Source: Pseudomonas azerbaijanoccidentalis (GTDB taxonomy: Bacteria; Pseudomonadota; Gammaproteobacteria; Pseudomonadales; Pseudomonadaceae). Taken from it: 64,000 bases of DNA. Shown here piece by piece: positions 41,390 to 49,545 of the stretch. The translations under genes and the position numbers were made by a program. The stretch covers positions 434,001-498,000 of the forward strand of contig NZ_JAHSTU010000004.1 of NCBI RefSeq assembly GCF_019145495.1, written 5' to 3'. Position 1 is the first letter of the stretch. Every line of letters begins with the position of its first letter. Below the pieces are notes generated by a model, which was not told where the DNA came from, did no database searches, and saw nothing but the letters and a program-made list of their open reading frames with translations.

Positions 41390-43465
41390 ATGACTGAGTT
41401 GTCGCAAGTGTCGGTGACGGCACTCAAGGGTGTCGGCGAAGCCATGGCCGAGAAGCTGGCCAAGGTCGGCCTGGAGAATCTTCAGGACGTGCTGTTTCAC
41501 CTGCCGTTGCGCTATCAGGATCGCACCCGCGTAGTGCCGATTGGTGCGCTGCGCCCGGGGCAGGACGCCGTGGTCGAAGGCACCGTCAGCGGTGCCGACG
41601 TGGTCATGGGCCGTCGTCGTAGCCTGGTGGTGCGCCTGCAGGACGGCACCGGCGGGCTCAGCCTGCGCTTCTACCATTTCAGCAACGCGCAGAAAGAAGG
41701 CCTTAAACGCGGCACGCGGGTCCGCTGCTACGGCGAAGCGCGGCCCGGTGCCTCGGGGCTGGAAATCTACCACCCGGAATACCGCGCCATCACCGGCGAC
41801 GAGCCGCCGCCCGTGGATGAAACCCTGACCCCGGTGTACCCGCTCACCGAAGGCCTGACGCAGCAGCGCTTGCGCCAACTGTGCATGCAAACCCTGACCT
41901 TGCTCGGCCCCAGCAGCCTCCCCGACTGGCTTCCCAAGGAACTGGCGCGCGATTACCAACTGGCGCCGCTGGCCGATGCGATCCGCTACCTGCACAACCC
42001 GCCAGCCGATGCCGATGTCGACGAGCTCGCACTCGGTCATCACTGGGCGCAACACCGCTTGGCTTTCGAAGAGCTTCTGACCCATCAACTGTCCCAGCAG
42101 CGCCTGCGCGAAAGCATGCGTTCGCTGCGCGCGCCAGCGATGCCGAAAGCCACAAAACTGCCGGCCAAATACCTGGCCAATCTTGGCTTCAACCCCACCG
42201 GTGCGCAGCAACGGGTCGGCAATGAAATTGCCTACGACCTCAGCCAGCACGAGCCGATGCTACGGCTGATTCAGGGCGACGTGGGCGCGGGTAAAACCGT
42301 GGTCGCCGCCCTCGCCGCACTTCAGGCATTGGAGGCGGGTTATCAGGTCGCGCTGATGGCGCCCACCGAGATTCTTGCCGAGCAGCACTTCATCACGTTC
42401 AAGCGCTGGCTCGAACCGCTGGGCATCGAAGTCGCGTGGCTGGCCGGCAAGCTCAAGGGCAAAAACCGCGTGGCCGCGCTGGAACAAATCGCCGGCGGCG
42501 CGCCGATGGTGGTTGGCACCCACGCCCTGTTCCAGGACGAAGTACAGTTCAAGAACCTGGCGCTGGTGATCATCGACGAACAACACCGCTTCGGCGTGCA
42601 GCAGCGATTAGCGCTGCGGCAGAAAGGCGTCGGCGGGCGCATGTGCCCGCACCAATTGATCATGACCGCCACGCCAATCCCGCGCACGCTGGCCATGAGC
42701 GCTTACGCTGATCTCGACACCTCGATCCTCGACGAGTTGCCACCCGGCCGAACCCCGGTCAACACCGTATTGATCACCGACACCCGACGTGTCGAAGTCA
42801 TCGAACGAGTGCGCAGCGCCTGCGCCGAAGGGCGTCAGGCCTACTGGGTGTGCACGCTGATTGAAGAGTCCGAAGAGCTGACCTGCCAAGCGGCGGAAAC
42901 CACCTATGAAGACCTCACCGCCGCCCTCGGCGAATTGAAAGTCGGCTTGATCCACGGCCGCATGAAGCCTGTGGAAAAAGCCGCGGTGATGGCCGAGTTC
43001 AAGGCCGGCAACCTGCAACTGCTGGTGGCCACCACGGTGATCGAAGTCGGTGTGGACGTACCCAACGCCAGCCTGATGATCATCGAAAACCCCGAGCGCC
43101 TGGGCCTCGCACAACTGCACCAGTTGCGCGGTCGCGTCGGTCGCGGCAGCGCCGCCAGCCACTGCGTGTTGCTTTACCATCCGCCGCTGTCACAGATCGG
43201 TCGCCAGCGCCTGGGCATCATGCGTGAAACCAACGATGGCTTTGTCATCGCCGAAAAAGACCTCGAACTGCGCGGCCCCGGCGAAATGCTCGGCACGCGG
43301 CAGACTGGTCTGCTTCAGTTCAAGGTCGCCGACCTGATGCGCGATGCCGATTTACTGCCCGCGGTGCGCGATGCCGCGCAAGCCTTGCTCGAACGCTGGC
43401 CCGACCACGTCAGCCCGCTACTCGACCGCTGGTTGCGCCATGGGCAGCAATACGGCCAAGTGTGA
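41390..43465 (+). CDS. recG: ATP-dependent DNA helicase RecG
   Basis: A 691-aa SF2 helicase that regresses stalled forks and processes recombination intermediates. The N-terminal wedge/OB region (about residues 1-230) is followed by Walker A GDVGAGKTVVAALAAL near residue 297, the DExH box IIDEQHRFGVQQR near 388, TATPIPRTLAMSAY, and the C-terminal TRG region (ENPERLGLAQLHQLRGRVGRG, then ELRGPGEMLGTRQTGL). All core motifs are intact. It follows oxyR by 9 bp. Confidence 0.96.
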   Translation: MTELSQVSVTALKGVGEAMAEKLAKVGLENLQDVLFHLPLRYQDRTRVVPIGALRPGQDAVVEGTVSGADVVMGRRRSLVVRLQDGTGGLSLRFYHFSNAQKEGLKRGTRVRCYGEARPGASGLEIYHPEYRAITGDEPPPVDETLTPVYPLTEGLTQQRLRQLCMQTLTLLGPSSLPDWLPKELARDYQLAPLADAIRYLHNPPADADVDELALGHHWAQHRLAFEELLTHQLSQQRLRESMRSLRAPAMPKATKLPAKYLANLGFNPTGAQQRVGNEIAYDLSQHEPMLRLIQGDVGAGKTVVAALAALQALEAGYQVALMAPTEILAEQHFITFKRWLEPLGIEVAWLAGKLKGKNRVAALEQIAGGAPMVVGTHALFQDEVQFKNLALVIIDEQHRFGVQQRLALRQKGVGGRMCPHQLIMTATPIPRTLAMSAYADLDTSILDELPPGRTPVNTVLITDTRRVEVIERVRSACAEGRQAYWVCTLIEESEELTCQAAETTYEDLTAALGELKVGLIHGRMKPVEKAAVMAEFKAGNLQLLVATTVIEVGVDVPNASLMIIENPERLGLAQLHQLRGRVGRGSAASHCVLLYHPPLSQIGRQRLGIMRETNDGFVIAEKDLELRGPGEMLGTRQTGLLQFKVADLMRDADLLPAVRDAAQALLERWPDHVSPLLDRWLRHGQQYGQV

Positions 43466-43543
43466 GCACGGTCGCAGTTTCTATCAGCTCGTTCCTACAG
43501 AGCTGGTTATACTCCTGCAATTGTTTTGAAACGGATACAGACC

Positions 43544-44944
43544 ATGACCGACGCAGCCCTCGCTCCCGAACCCCCGCACGCTCCGTCGGCTATACGGATG
43601 TTGCTGGGCAAACTGGGCATCGCCTACGAAGAGGTCCTGGATCATCACGGCGTGAATCCGGCGCGCAAGGTGCAAGCCGTCCTGCTCGATGATGCCGTTG
43701 GCGCGTTGATGGTGCTGTTTCCGCAGAGCCAATTGCTCGACCTCAACCGCCTCACTGAACTCACCGGTCGCCGCCTCACAGCCGTATCGACTGAGCGCCT
43801 GGAAAAGATGCTCGGCAAACACAATCTGAGCCTACTGCCAGGCCTGCCATTGCTCACCACCTCGCCCTGCCTGTACGAAGAAAGCCTGCTGCGCGAACCG
43901 AGTGTGCTGGTCAACTCGGGCGAGCCGGGCGTGTTGCTGGAGATCACCAGCGAAGCATTCAAATCGATGCTCAGCAAGGCCAGCGCCGCCAACTTCGGTG
44001 AAGCGCTGACCAGCATCCGCCCGAACCTCGACCGCCCCGACGATGACCGCGAGGAAATCACCCAGGCCGTTCAAGCGTTCACCGCGCGACGCATCCAGCA
44101 ACGGCTGGAAGCAACCATCGAAATTCCGCCCTTGGCCGAAACTGCGCAGAAAATCATCAAACTGCGCGTGGACCCCAACGCAACCATCGACGACATCACC
44201 GGCGTGGTCGAAACCGACCCGGCACTGGCCGCACAGGTCGTGAGCTGGGCGGCATCGCCGTACTACGCCTCGCCGGGAAAAATTCGTTCGGTAGAAGATG
44301 CCATCGTCCGGGTACTGGGTTTCGACCTGGTGATCAACCTGGCGCTGGGCCTGGCCTTGGGCAAAACCCTGAGCCTGCCCAAAGACCAGCCGCAACACAG
44401 CACGCCGTACTGGCAGCAATCGATCTACACCGCTGCCGTCATCGAAGGCCTGACCCGCGCCATGCCGCGCACCCAGCGCCCCGAAGCCGGCCTGACCTAC
44501 CTGGCCGGCCTGCTGCACAACTTCGGCTACCTGCTGCTGGCCCACGTGTTCCCGCCGCACTTCTCGCTGATCTGCCGCCACCTGGAGGTCAACCCGCACC
44601 TGTGCCACAGCTACATCGAGCAACACCTGTTAGGCATCAGCCGCGAACAGATCGGCTCGTGGCTGATGCGCTACTGGGACATGCCTGAAGAGCTGGCCAC
44701 CGCGCTGCGCTTCCAGCACGACCCGGCCTATGACGGCGCCTACGCCGAGTACCCGAACCTGGTGTGCCTGTCGGTGCGCCTGCTGCGTAGCCGTGGCATC
44801 GGCTCCGGCCCCGACGAAGACATCCCCGACGCCTTGCTCGAACGCCTCGGCCTGAGCCGCGAAAAAGCCAACGACGTCGTCAGCAAAGTACTGGAAGCCG
44901 AAGTGCTGCTGCGCGAACTGGCTTCGCAATTCTCCCAGGCATAA
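43544..44944 (+). CDS. YbaK-like domain fused to HDOD domain
   Basis: A 466-aa two-domain protein. Residues about 15-160 resemble the YbaK/ProX tRNA-editing fold: LGKLGIAYEEVLDHHGVNPARKVQAVLLDD, later FPQSQLLDLNRLTELTGRRL. Residues about 195-400 form an HDOD domain (IPPLAETAQKIIKLRVDPNATIDDITGVVETDPALAAQVV), an HD-related fold linked to signalling. The combination suggests a sensor or signalling role, and no activity can be assigned. ATG 43544 is used; a TTG six codons upstream is open. It follows recG, as in P. aeruginosa. Confidence 0.85.
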   Translation: MTDAALAPEPPHAPSAIRMLLGKLGIAYEEVLDHHGVNPARKVQAVLLDDAVGALMVLFPQSQLLDLNRLTELTGRRLTAVSTERLEKMLGKHNLSLLPGLPLLTTSPCLYEESLLREPSVLVNSGEPGVLLEITSEAFKSMLSKASAANFGEALTSIRPNLDRPDDDREEITQAVQAFTARRIQQRLEATIEIPPLAETAQKIIKLRVDPNATIDDITGVVETDPALAAQVVSWAASPYYASPGKIRSVEDAIVRVLGFDLVINLALGLALGKTLSLPKDQPQHSTPYWQQSIYTAAVIEGLTRAMPRTQRPEAGLTYLAGLLHNFGYLLLAHVFPPHFSLICRHLEVNPHLCHSYIEQHLLGISREQIGSWLMRYWDMPEELATALRFQHDPAYDGAYAEYPNLVCLSVRLLRSRGIGSGPDEDIPDALLERLGLSREKANDVVSKVLEAEVLLRELASQFSQA

Positions 44945-44948
44945 ATAA

Positions 44949-45002
44949 GCCCGCTCCCACCGGATCATCTCAATCCTGTGGGAGCGAGCCTGCTCGCGAA
45001 GC
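44949..45002. repeat. Partial family A REP pair
   Basis: A full family A unit (TGTGGGAGCGAGCCTGCTCG) is paired with a truncated CCGCTCCCAC end 15 bases before it. It is the last intergenic REP-like copy before the T6SS operon, which has none between genes. Confidence 0.75.
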
Positions 45003-45014
45003 AGCCACCTCGGT

Positions 45015-45043
45015 CTGACAAAGAACAAGCGCACTGCTATGAT
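45015..45043 (+). promoter_or_regulatory. Sigma-70 promoter of the antitoxin-Fic operon
   Basis: CTGACA and TATGAT are separated by 17 bases, with an extended -10 (TGCTATGAT), 27 bases before the antitoxin-like ATG. It appears intact. Confidence 0.7.
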
Positions 45044-45069
45044 TTGACTGCAAACCGAGGGCTTTTACG

Positions 45070-45327
45070 ATGACCCAAACAGCTGCTGTCAGTGTTGCAA
45101 GCCAAGTCCGCAAACTGGCTAAAGACCACCATATCACTGCCGATCCTGATGGCATGAGCCGCATGGCCGTGACCATCACTCGAATGGCCGGCGATATCGT
45201 TGAGTTGGATGGCATTGAACAGCTGCTCGTCAATCTGAAGAAAAAAGGCGTTCTGAGCAAAACCGAGACGCTTGCACTTCAAGGACGCTATCTTCAGGAA
45301 AGGCGCGCACAGAAACGTAGCGCATGA
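45070..45327 (+). CDS. Small Fic-associated antitoxin-like protein
   Basis: An 85-aa protein encoded directly before a broken Fic gene. Its stop overlaps the fic ATG (ATGA), the usual antitoxin-toxin layout. It has two helical halves, about residues 8-50 and 50-85, rich in Lys/Arg at the end (LQGRYLQERRAQKRS). The classical (S/T)xxxE(G/N) motif that blocks Fic enzymes was not found, so inhibition by the VbhA/FicA mechanism cannot be claimed. GAGGGC precedes the ATG and a consensus promoter lies upstream. The antitoxin role is inferred from position. Confidence 0.6.
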   Translation: MTQTAAVSVASQVRKLAKDHHITADPDGMSRMAVTITRMAGDIVELDGIEQLLVNLKKKGVLSKTETLALQGRYLQERRAQKRSA

Positions 45328-45871
45328 CTTTTGATCCGTTCGGTGACTTCGAAACAGCGGGTTACCTGCAAAACTCGCCAATCCCCGACACACCCTCTTT
45401 GAACACCCGAACGCCATCAAAATATCTGTCGACTATGCACTTGAGTTGGCGGCAAACAAACAACGTTTCAGAGACCACCCCGGCGAGGTGATGGGCCAAC
45501 TGGCGTTTGCACACCCCTTTCTGGACGGCAACGGACGCACCATCCTTTTGGTCTTCATGGAGCTTTGCTACCGCGCCAGGTTCGCCATTGACTGGTCAAA
45601 AACCGGCAAAGACGGCTACTTGCGGGCACTGAGCGAAGAAATCAGAGAGCCCCGCGAGAGGCATCTCGATACCTACCTGAAACCGTTCATAGTCGATATA
45701 TCCAGCCGTGACGAGTGGCCAGAGACCATCAGCGGCATCAAAGGCCTCGATGGCCTGGACAAGGAAGGCATCACCTACGAAAGCCTGGACAACCCTGACG
45801 TCCAGCAGATTTACAGGACTTACAGAACCAAACTTCATGACACACGGGAGGCTTCTGACTCGGATGACTGA
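45324..45871 (+). pseudogene. Fic-domain toxin gene with internal deletion and frameshift
   Basis: Fic proteins transfer AMP or other nucleotides onto target proteins. ATG 45324 starts MTFDPFGDFETAGYLQNSPIPDTPS, the usual opening of this Fic family. The homology then jumps to LFEHPNAIKISVDYALELA in another frame at about base 45400. Family knowledge suggests roughly 70-80 residues of the N-terminal Fic fold are missing. The active-site motif HPFLDGNGRTIL (45515-45550) remains, with Leu in place of the second Arg, and the C-terminal part runs to 45871. The first frame stops soon after the junction, so no full protein is made. A short product from ATG 45491 is possible but would lack much of the fold. 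Confidence 0.72.
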
Positions 45872-45980
45872 GGCGACGTGTTTCAGGCGCACCGCATCCG
45901 CCTGGCTAGCGACAACTGCGTCCTCGGACGCAGCCTCGCAGGCTCGACAGCTGCTATGTGGTAGGGCGAGAGCCCGGGGG

Positions 45981-47129
45981 CTATTGGGCGGAAAACTTCA
46001 GCACGACGCTCTGGGTATAGGTTTTGCCCGGGTCCAGTCGCGTTGAAGGGAAGTTCGGCTGGTTCGGCGAATCCGGGTAATGCTGAGTCTCCAGCGTGAA
46101 CGCGCCCCAATGCGGGTAAATCTTGCCGGCCTTGCCCTTGACCGTGCCGTCGAGGAAGTTGCCGGTGTAGAACTGCACGCCCGGTTCACTGGTGTAGAGC
46201 TGCAAGCGGCGGCCCGATTGCGGGTCGCTGACATCAGCGGCGAGCTTGCTCACGTCGCCCTTGGCGTCGAGCACCCAGTTGAAGTCAAAACCGCCGTGTT
46301 TCGGTTCAGCGAATTTCAGCTGCGGGTGATCAGCCTTGATATTTTTGCCGATGGCGGTGGGCTGGGTGAAGTCCATCGGTGTGTTGGCGACCGGTGCCAG
46401 TTCACCGGTGGGGATCAACGTGGCATTAACCGGCGTGTACTGCGACGCGTACAGGGTGGCGACCTGTTTCAGCACATCACCATTACCGGCGCCGGCGAGG
46501 TTGAAATAGCTGTGGTTGGTCAGGTTCAGCACCGTCGGTTTATCGGTCGTTGCCTTGTAGTCGATCCGCAGTTCGTTGTTCTCGGTCAGGCTGTACGTGA
46601 CCTCGGTTTTCAGGTTGCCGGGAAAGCCCATTTCACCGTCCACTGACAGGTAAGTCAGGGTCACGCCGACCGAATCCTTGCTTTTAGTCGGTTGCGCTTT
46701 CCACACGCGTTTGTCGAAACCCAGCGGTCCGCCGTGCAGCGAGTTCGGGCCGTCGTTTTTCGGCACTTGATAGTGTCTTCCGTCCAGTTCAAATGCGCCG
46801 TTGGCCAAGCGATTGCCGTAGCGGCCGATGGTCGCGCCAAAGTACGCGGTACCACTTTGATAACCCTGAACGTCATCGAAGCCGAGCACGATATCTTCGG
46901 CCTTGCCGTCCTTTCCCGGGACCTTCAATGACTGCAGAACCCCGCCATAGGTAATGACTGTGGCTTGCAGGCCTTGGCTGTTGCGCAATATATATTGTTC
47001 GACGGGCGTGCCGTCATTGGTCTTGCCGAACGCTTTGTGTTCGGCAGACAGGCCGGCAGCCTGGGCGGAGAGAGTGGCGATTATCAGGGACAGTCCGAGG
47101 CCGGATAGCACGTGTCGGGATTGAAGCAT
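45981..47129 (-). CDS. galM: Aldose 1-epimerase (galactose mutarotase), periplasmic
   Basis: A 382-aa GalM-family enzyme interconverting alpha and beta anomers of aldoses. It has an N-terminal signal peptide (residues 1-25, ending SAQAAG), so it acts in the periplasm. Conserved GATIGRYGNRLANGAF, SLHGGPLGFDKRVW, the histidine in LNLTNHSYFNLAG and the catalytic glutamate region SEPGVQFYTGNFLDG are all present. AAGGAAGG precedes the ATG. A GntR-type operator-like palindrome lies upstream. No other sugar genes are adjacent. Confidence 0.92.
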   Translation of the reverse strand: MLQSRHVLSGLGLSLIIATLSAQAAGLSAEHKAFGKTNDGTPVEQYILRNSQGLQATVITYGGVLQSLKVPGKDGKAEDIVLGFDDVQGYQSGTAYFGATIGRYGNRLANGAFELDGRHYQVPKNDGPNSLHGGPLGFDKRVWKAQPTKSKDSVGVTLTYLSVDGEMGFPGNLKTEVTYSLTENNELRIDYKATTDKPTVLNLTNHSYFNLAGAGNGDVLKQVATLYASQYTPVNATLIPTGELAPVANTPMDFTQPTAIGKNIKADHPQLKFAEPKHGGFDFNWVLDAKGDVSKLAADVSDPQSGRRLQLYTSEPGVQFYTGNFLDGTVKGKAGKIYPHWGAFTLETQHYPDSPNQPNFPSTRLDPGKTYTQSVVLKFSAQ

Positions 47130-47160
47130 GGTTGACCTTCCTTTTTGTTGTTTTGATAAT

Positions 47161-47171
47161 TAGTCATACTA
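47161..47171. promoter_or_regulatory. Possible GntR/FadR-type operator upstream of galM
   Basis: TAGTCATACTA (minus strand TAGTATGACTA) fits the TNGTnnnACNA shape bound by FadR-subfamily GntR regulators and is part of a longer imperfect palindrome, 32 bases before the galM ATG. GguR, a Pseudomonas sugar-acid/galactose regulator, is one candidate. Confidence 0.4.
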
Positions 47172-47306
47172 AATACTCAACAATAGAAGGTTTATAGCTG
47201 TTTGCCGGACAATATCCAACAAAAAGCATGACTTATTAGCCTCGCCTGTAGCGCTGCCTTGCGCATGCACCGCCTAAAATAAAAATGGCTTTCAGACGCA
47301 GCCAAC

Positions 47307-47690
47307 TCACGCCTTCGGCTTGGCCTTCTTCGGCTTCAAATACTTGGTCAGCCCCTGGAACCAGATCACCAGCGCCGGGTTGCCCTTGATCTGAATCGAC
47401 TTGTCCTGAATCCCCGTCATGAACGCCAATTGCTTGTTCTTCGCCTGCATCGTGGCGAAGCCGTAGGCAGCGTCTTTAAAGGCGATGGCGAACGCAGGCT
47501 CGGCATACACGCCAGCCTTGCTGGTGATGCGCTGATCCTTCACGCGAAAATGCCGTGCCACCTTCCCGTCCAGGGTCTGCAGCTGAAACACCAGTTCCTT
47601 GTCACCCAATTGCTGCTGAAACGCAGGATTGGTCCGGCTGGCCTTGCTCATCAACAAACCCAGCATCCACAGCAAAAAACGAAATTTCAT
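47307..47690 (-). CDS. SCP2 sterol-binding-like domain protein
   Basis: A 127-aa protein. An N-terminal hydrophobic segment (MKFRFLLWMLGLLMSK, residues 1-16) is followed by an SCP2-like fold: LVFQLQTLDGKVARHFRVKDQRI, FAIAFKDAAYGFATMQ, and FMTGIQDKSIQIKGNPALVIWFQGL, ending in a Lys-rich tail. SCP2 domains bind lipids or acyl-CoA; the ligand here is unknown. ATG 47690 has GAGG 8 bases upstream. It lies 119 bp after the last T6SS gene (stk1) in the same direction, so co-transcription is possible but unproven. Confidence 0.75.
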   Translation of the reverse strand: MKFRFLLWMLGLLMSKASRTNPAFQQQLGDKELVFQLQTLDGKVARHFRVKDQRITSKAGVYAEPAFAIAFKDAAYGFATMQAKNKQLAFMTGIQDKSIQIKGNPALVIWFQGLTKYLKPKKAKPKA

Positions 47691-47809
47691 GCGCAAGCCT
47701 CAAGAGAAAAATGAACGGCCGGCGCAGTGTAGCGAGTTCGGGTGATAACGCCACTATTGCGATGCGTTGGAAGAAGATGGCGCAATTTTTGGCGGTGATG
47801 ACTACCAAG

Positions 47810-48820
47810 TCATTGACGAAACCTGTTGGGAAAAAGTCGACGCCAGCCTTGCAGCAACTTGAAATTACTGGCACTTGCGAAGTCCTGACGCAATTGGGCC
47901 ACCGTGATGTGTCGCTTCGAAGGATCGAAAGACAACGCGGTTTTCAAGGAGGTCCAACAGCGTTTGGGCAGGTGACTGGACGTCAAAGGCTCCACTTCCA
48001 TACCCACATCACGGGCCTGATTGGACGGCACTCGACGCAAAGGGTGTTTGCCACAGGCCAGCTCGTAGATCACGCAAGCCACCGAGAAGACATCAGCGCT
48101 GGCTACCAGTGGCGAGCCATCGAGTAACTCCGGGGCAGCGTAGCCAAAGGTCCAGGCATGGAAACCATGACGGCTCAGCTTCGGCAGGCCAGGCAGAGCA
48201 TCTTCCTCGGCCAATCCCAAACCGAAATCGAATAGTCGAAGGCCTTCCTCACCGACCATTACATTGCTCGGTTTGATATCACCGTGGAGCACGCCGCGAC
48301 TGTGGACATGGGCTAATGCATCGATCAAGGGAAGTGCGATGTCGCGCAGCTCTGGCCACGGTAAACCCATGGGCCGCTCGCACAACAATTTGTCCAGGGT
48401 CAGGCCGCGCATCAGCTCCATTGTGATGAAAGCCCTGTTGCAGCGGGTATCTGCCTCAAAACCGTACAAGCGCACTACATTCGGGTGCTGCACACGCCGC
48501 GTCAGGGCGAACTCACTAAAAAGCAGGGCACTGGCGTCCACACAATCCGCATATTCATCGCTGAGCATTTTCAGCGCGACATAAGGCTCGGGATCACCGA
48601 ACTGTTCTTGCAACAAGTCCCGTGCGCGATACACCACTCCCATCCCGCCAGCACCGAGCAGACGTTCGAGGCGATAGCGCCCGGCCAACACATCCGGCAC
48701 CGGTTCCGGCCGTACTTGCATCGCATCCCTGTGTGTCGCCACAGGTTTTGCGAAAGCGAAGTACGTCAGGTCTTCGTCGCGGCTCGACATGTCATCAAGT
48801 ACGTCCCCGGCCCCGCTCAT
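47810..48820 (-). CDS. stk1: T6SS-associated Ser/Thr protein kinase Stk1/PpkA-like
   Basis: A 336-aa Hanks-type kinase. The Gly-rich loop is LLGAGGMGVVYRARD near residues 54-68, the ATP lysine is in YVALKMLS near 83, the catalytic loop is LHGDIKPSNVMV near 179-190, and DFGLGLAEE and GYAAPELLDG follow. HGD in place of HRD makes it a non-RD kinase. It lacks the transmembrane and periplasmic parts of P. aeruginosa PpkA, matching the shorter Stk1 of H2-T6SS. It probably phosphorylates Fha to switch secretion on. It is the last gene of the T6SS operon, with an ATGA overlap with stp1. Confidence 0.9.
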   Translation of the reverse strand: MSGAGDVLDDMSSRDEDLTYFAFAKPVATHRDAMQVRPEPVPDVLAGRYRLERLLGAGGMGVVYRARDLLQEQFGDPEPYVALKMLSDEYADCVDASALLFSEFALTRRVQHPNVVRLYGFEADTRCNRAFITMELMRGLTLDKLLCERPMGLPWPELRDIALPLIDALAHVHSRGVLHGDIKPSNVMVGEEGLRLFDFGLGLAEEDALPGLPKLSRHGFHAWTFGYAAPELLDGSPLVASADVFSVACVIYELACGKHPLRRVPSNQARDVGMEVEPLTSSHLPKRCWTSLKTALSFDPSKRHITVAQLRQDFASASNFKLLQGWRRLFPNRFRQ

Positions 48821-49545
48821 TGGCGAATAACCAAGCCTGTCAGGTTGTCCCGCGCCGGACCGCCCAACACTTCTTCGAACAAACGTGTCAATGCCGACTC
48901 CGGCGCAGGCAGACTCAAGGCGCGCCCCAGAGACTCACGGCTCAAGTCTTGATGCAAACCGTCGCTGCATAACAGAAACACATCGGCGGGATGCACTACG
49001 AACTCCAGCACATCAAGGTTCAGTTGTTCGCTGGCGCCTACTGCGCGGGTCAACGCAGCCGAGTGCGGGTGAGCCCAGGCCTGCCGGTCATCCATCCTGT
49101 GTTCGTCGATCAGTTGCTGCCTCAGCGAATGGTCCCTGGTCAGCTGATACAGCCGCTGTTCGCGCCACAAATAACAACGGCTGTCACCGGCCCAAATACA
49201 GACTGCACGACTGCCTTCGATCAGCAACGTCACCACTGTGCTGCCGATGATCTCGTCCTGACGCCCGGCAACCACGGTCAGCTCCTGACTCAAGCGACGA
49301 TTGAGCCACGACAGGCACTGCCGTACACCTTTGATTCGCTCATCAAAATCGCTTTGCGCCGGTAATTCGGCCAGGCTCGCAACAATCAGCCCGCTGGCAA
49401 TGTCGCCCCGTTGATACCCGCCCATGCCGTCGGCGACCGCCCATATGCCTTTTTTCGGATTTTCAAGGAAAGCATCTTCATTGCGCGCCCGGATCTTTCC
49501 GCGATCCGTGCGCGCAACGCTGCGCCAAACGCCAATAGTCTTCAT
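48817..49545 (-). CDS. stp1: T6SS-associated PP2C protein phosphatase Stp1/PppA-like
   Basis: A 242-aa PPM/PP2C Ser/Thr phosphatase. The metal-binding aspartates lie in RARNEDAFLENPKKGIWAVADGMGGYQRG near residues 20-48 and in LLCSDGLHQDLS near 193. It would reverse Stk1 phosphorylation of Fha. ATG 49545 overlaps the tssM stop (TGATG); a TTG one codon earlier is also open. The pairing of phosphatase and kinase at the operon end is typical of the threonine-phosphorylation pathway of T6SS. Confidence 0.92.
   Translation of the reverse strand: MKTIGVWRSVARTDRGKIRARNEDAFLENPKKGIWAVADGMGGYQRGDIASGLIVASLAELPAQSDFDERIKGVRQCLSWLNRRLSQELTVVAGRQDEIIGSTVVTLLIEGSRAVCIWAGDSRCYLWREQRLYQLTRDHSLRQQLIDEHRMDDRQAWAHPHSAALTRAVGASEQLNLDVLEFVVHPADVFLLCSDGLHQDLSRESLGRALSLPAPESALTRLFEEVLGGPARDNLTGLVIRQ

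Noticed and set aside
45885..45980. Further coding sequence after the Fic remnant
   Set aside because: No frame with a start, a ribosome binding site or recognisable homology was seen in this 96-bp stretch before the galM stop.
47810..48820. Full-length PpkA with periplasmic sensor domain
   Set aside because: The protein stops after the kinase fold and has no transmembrane helix or vWA domain, so the shorter Stk1 type fits better.
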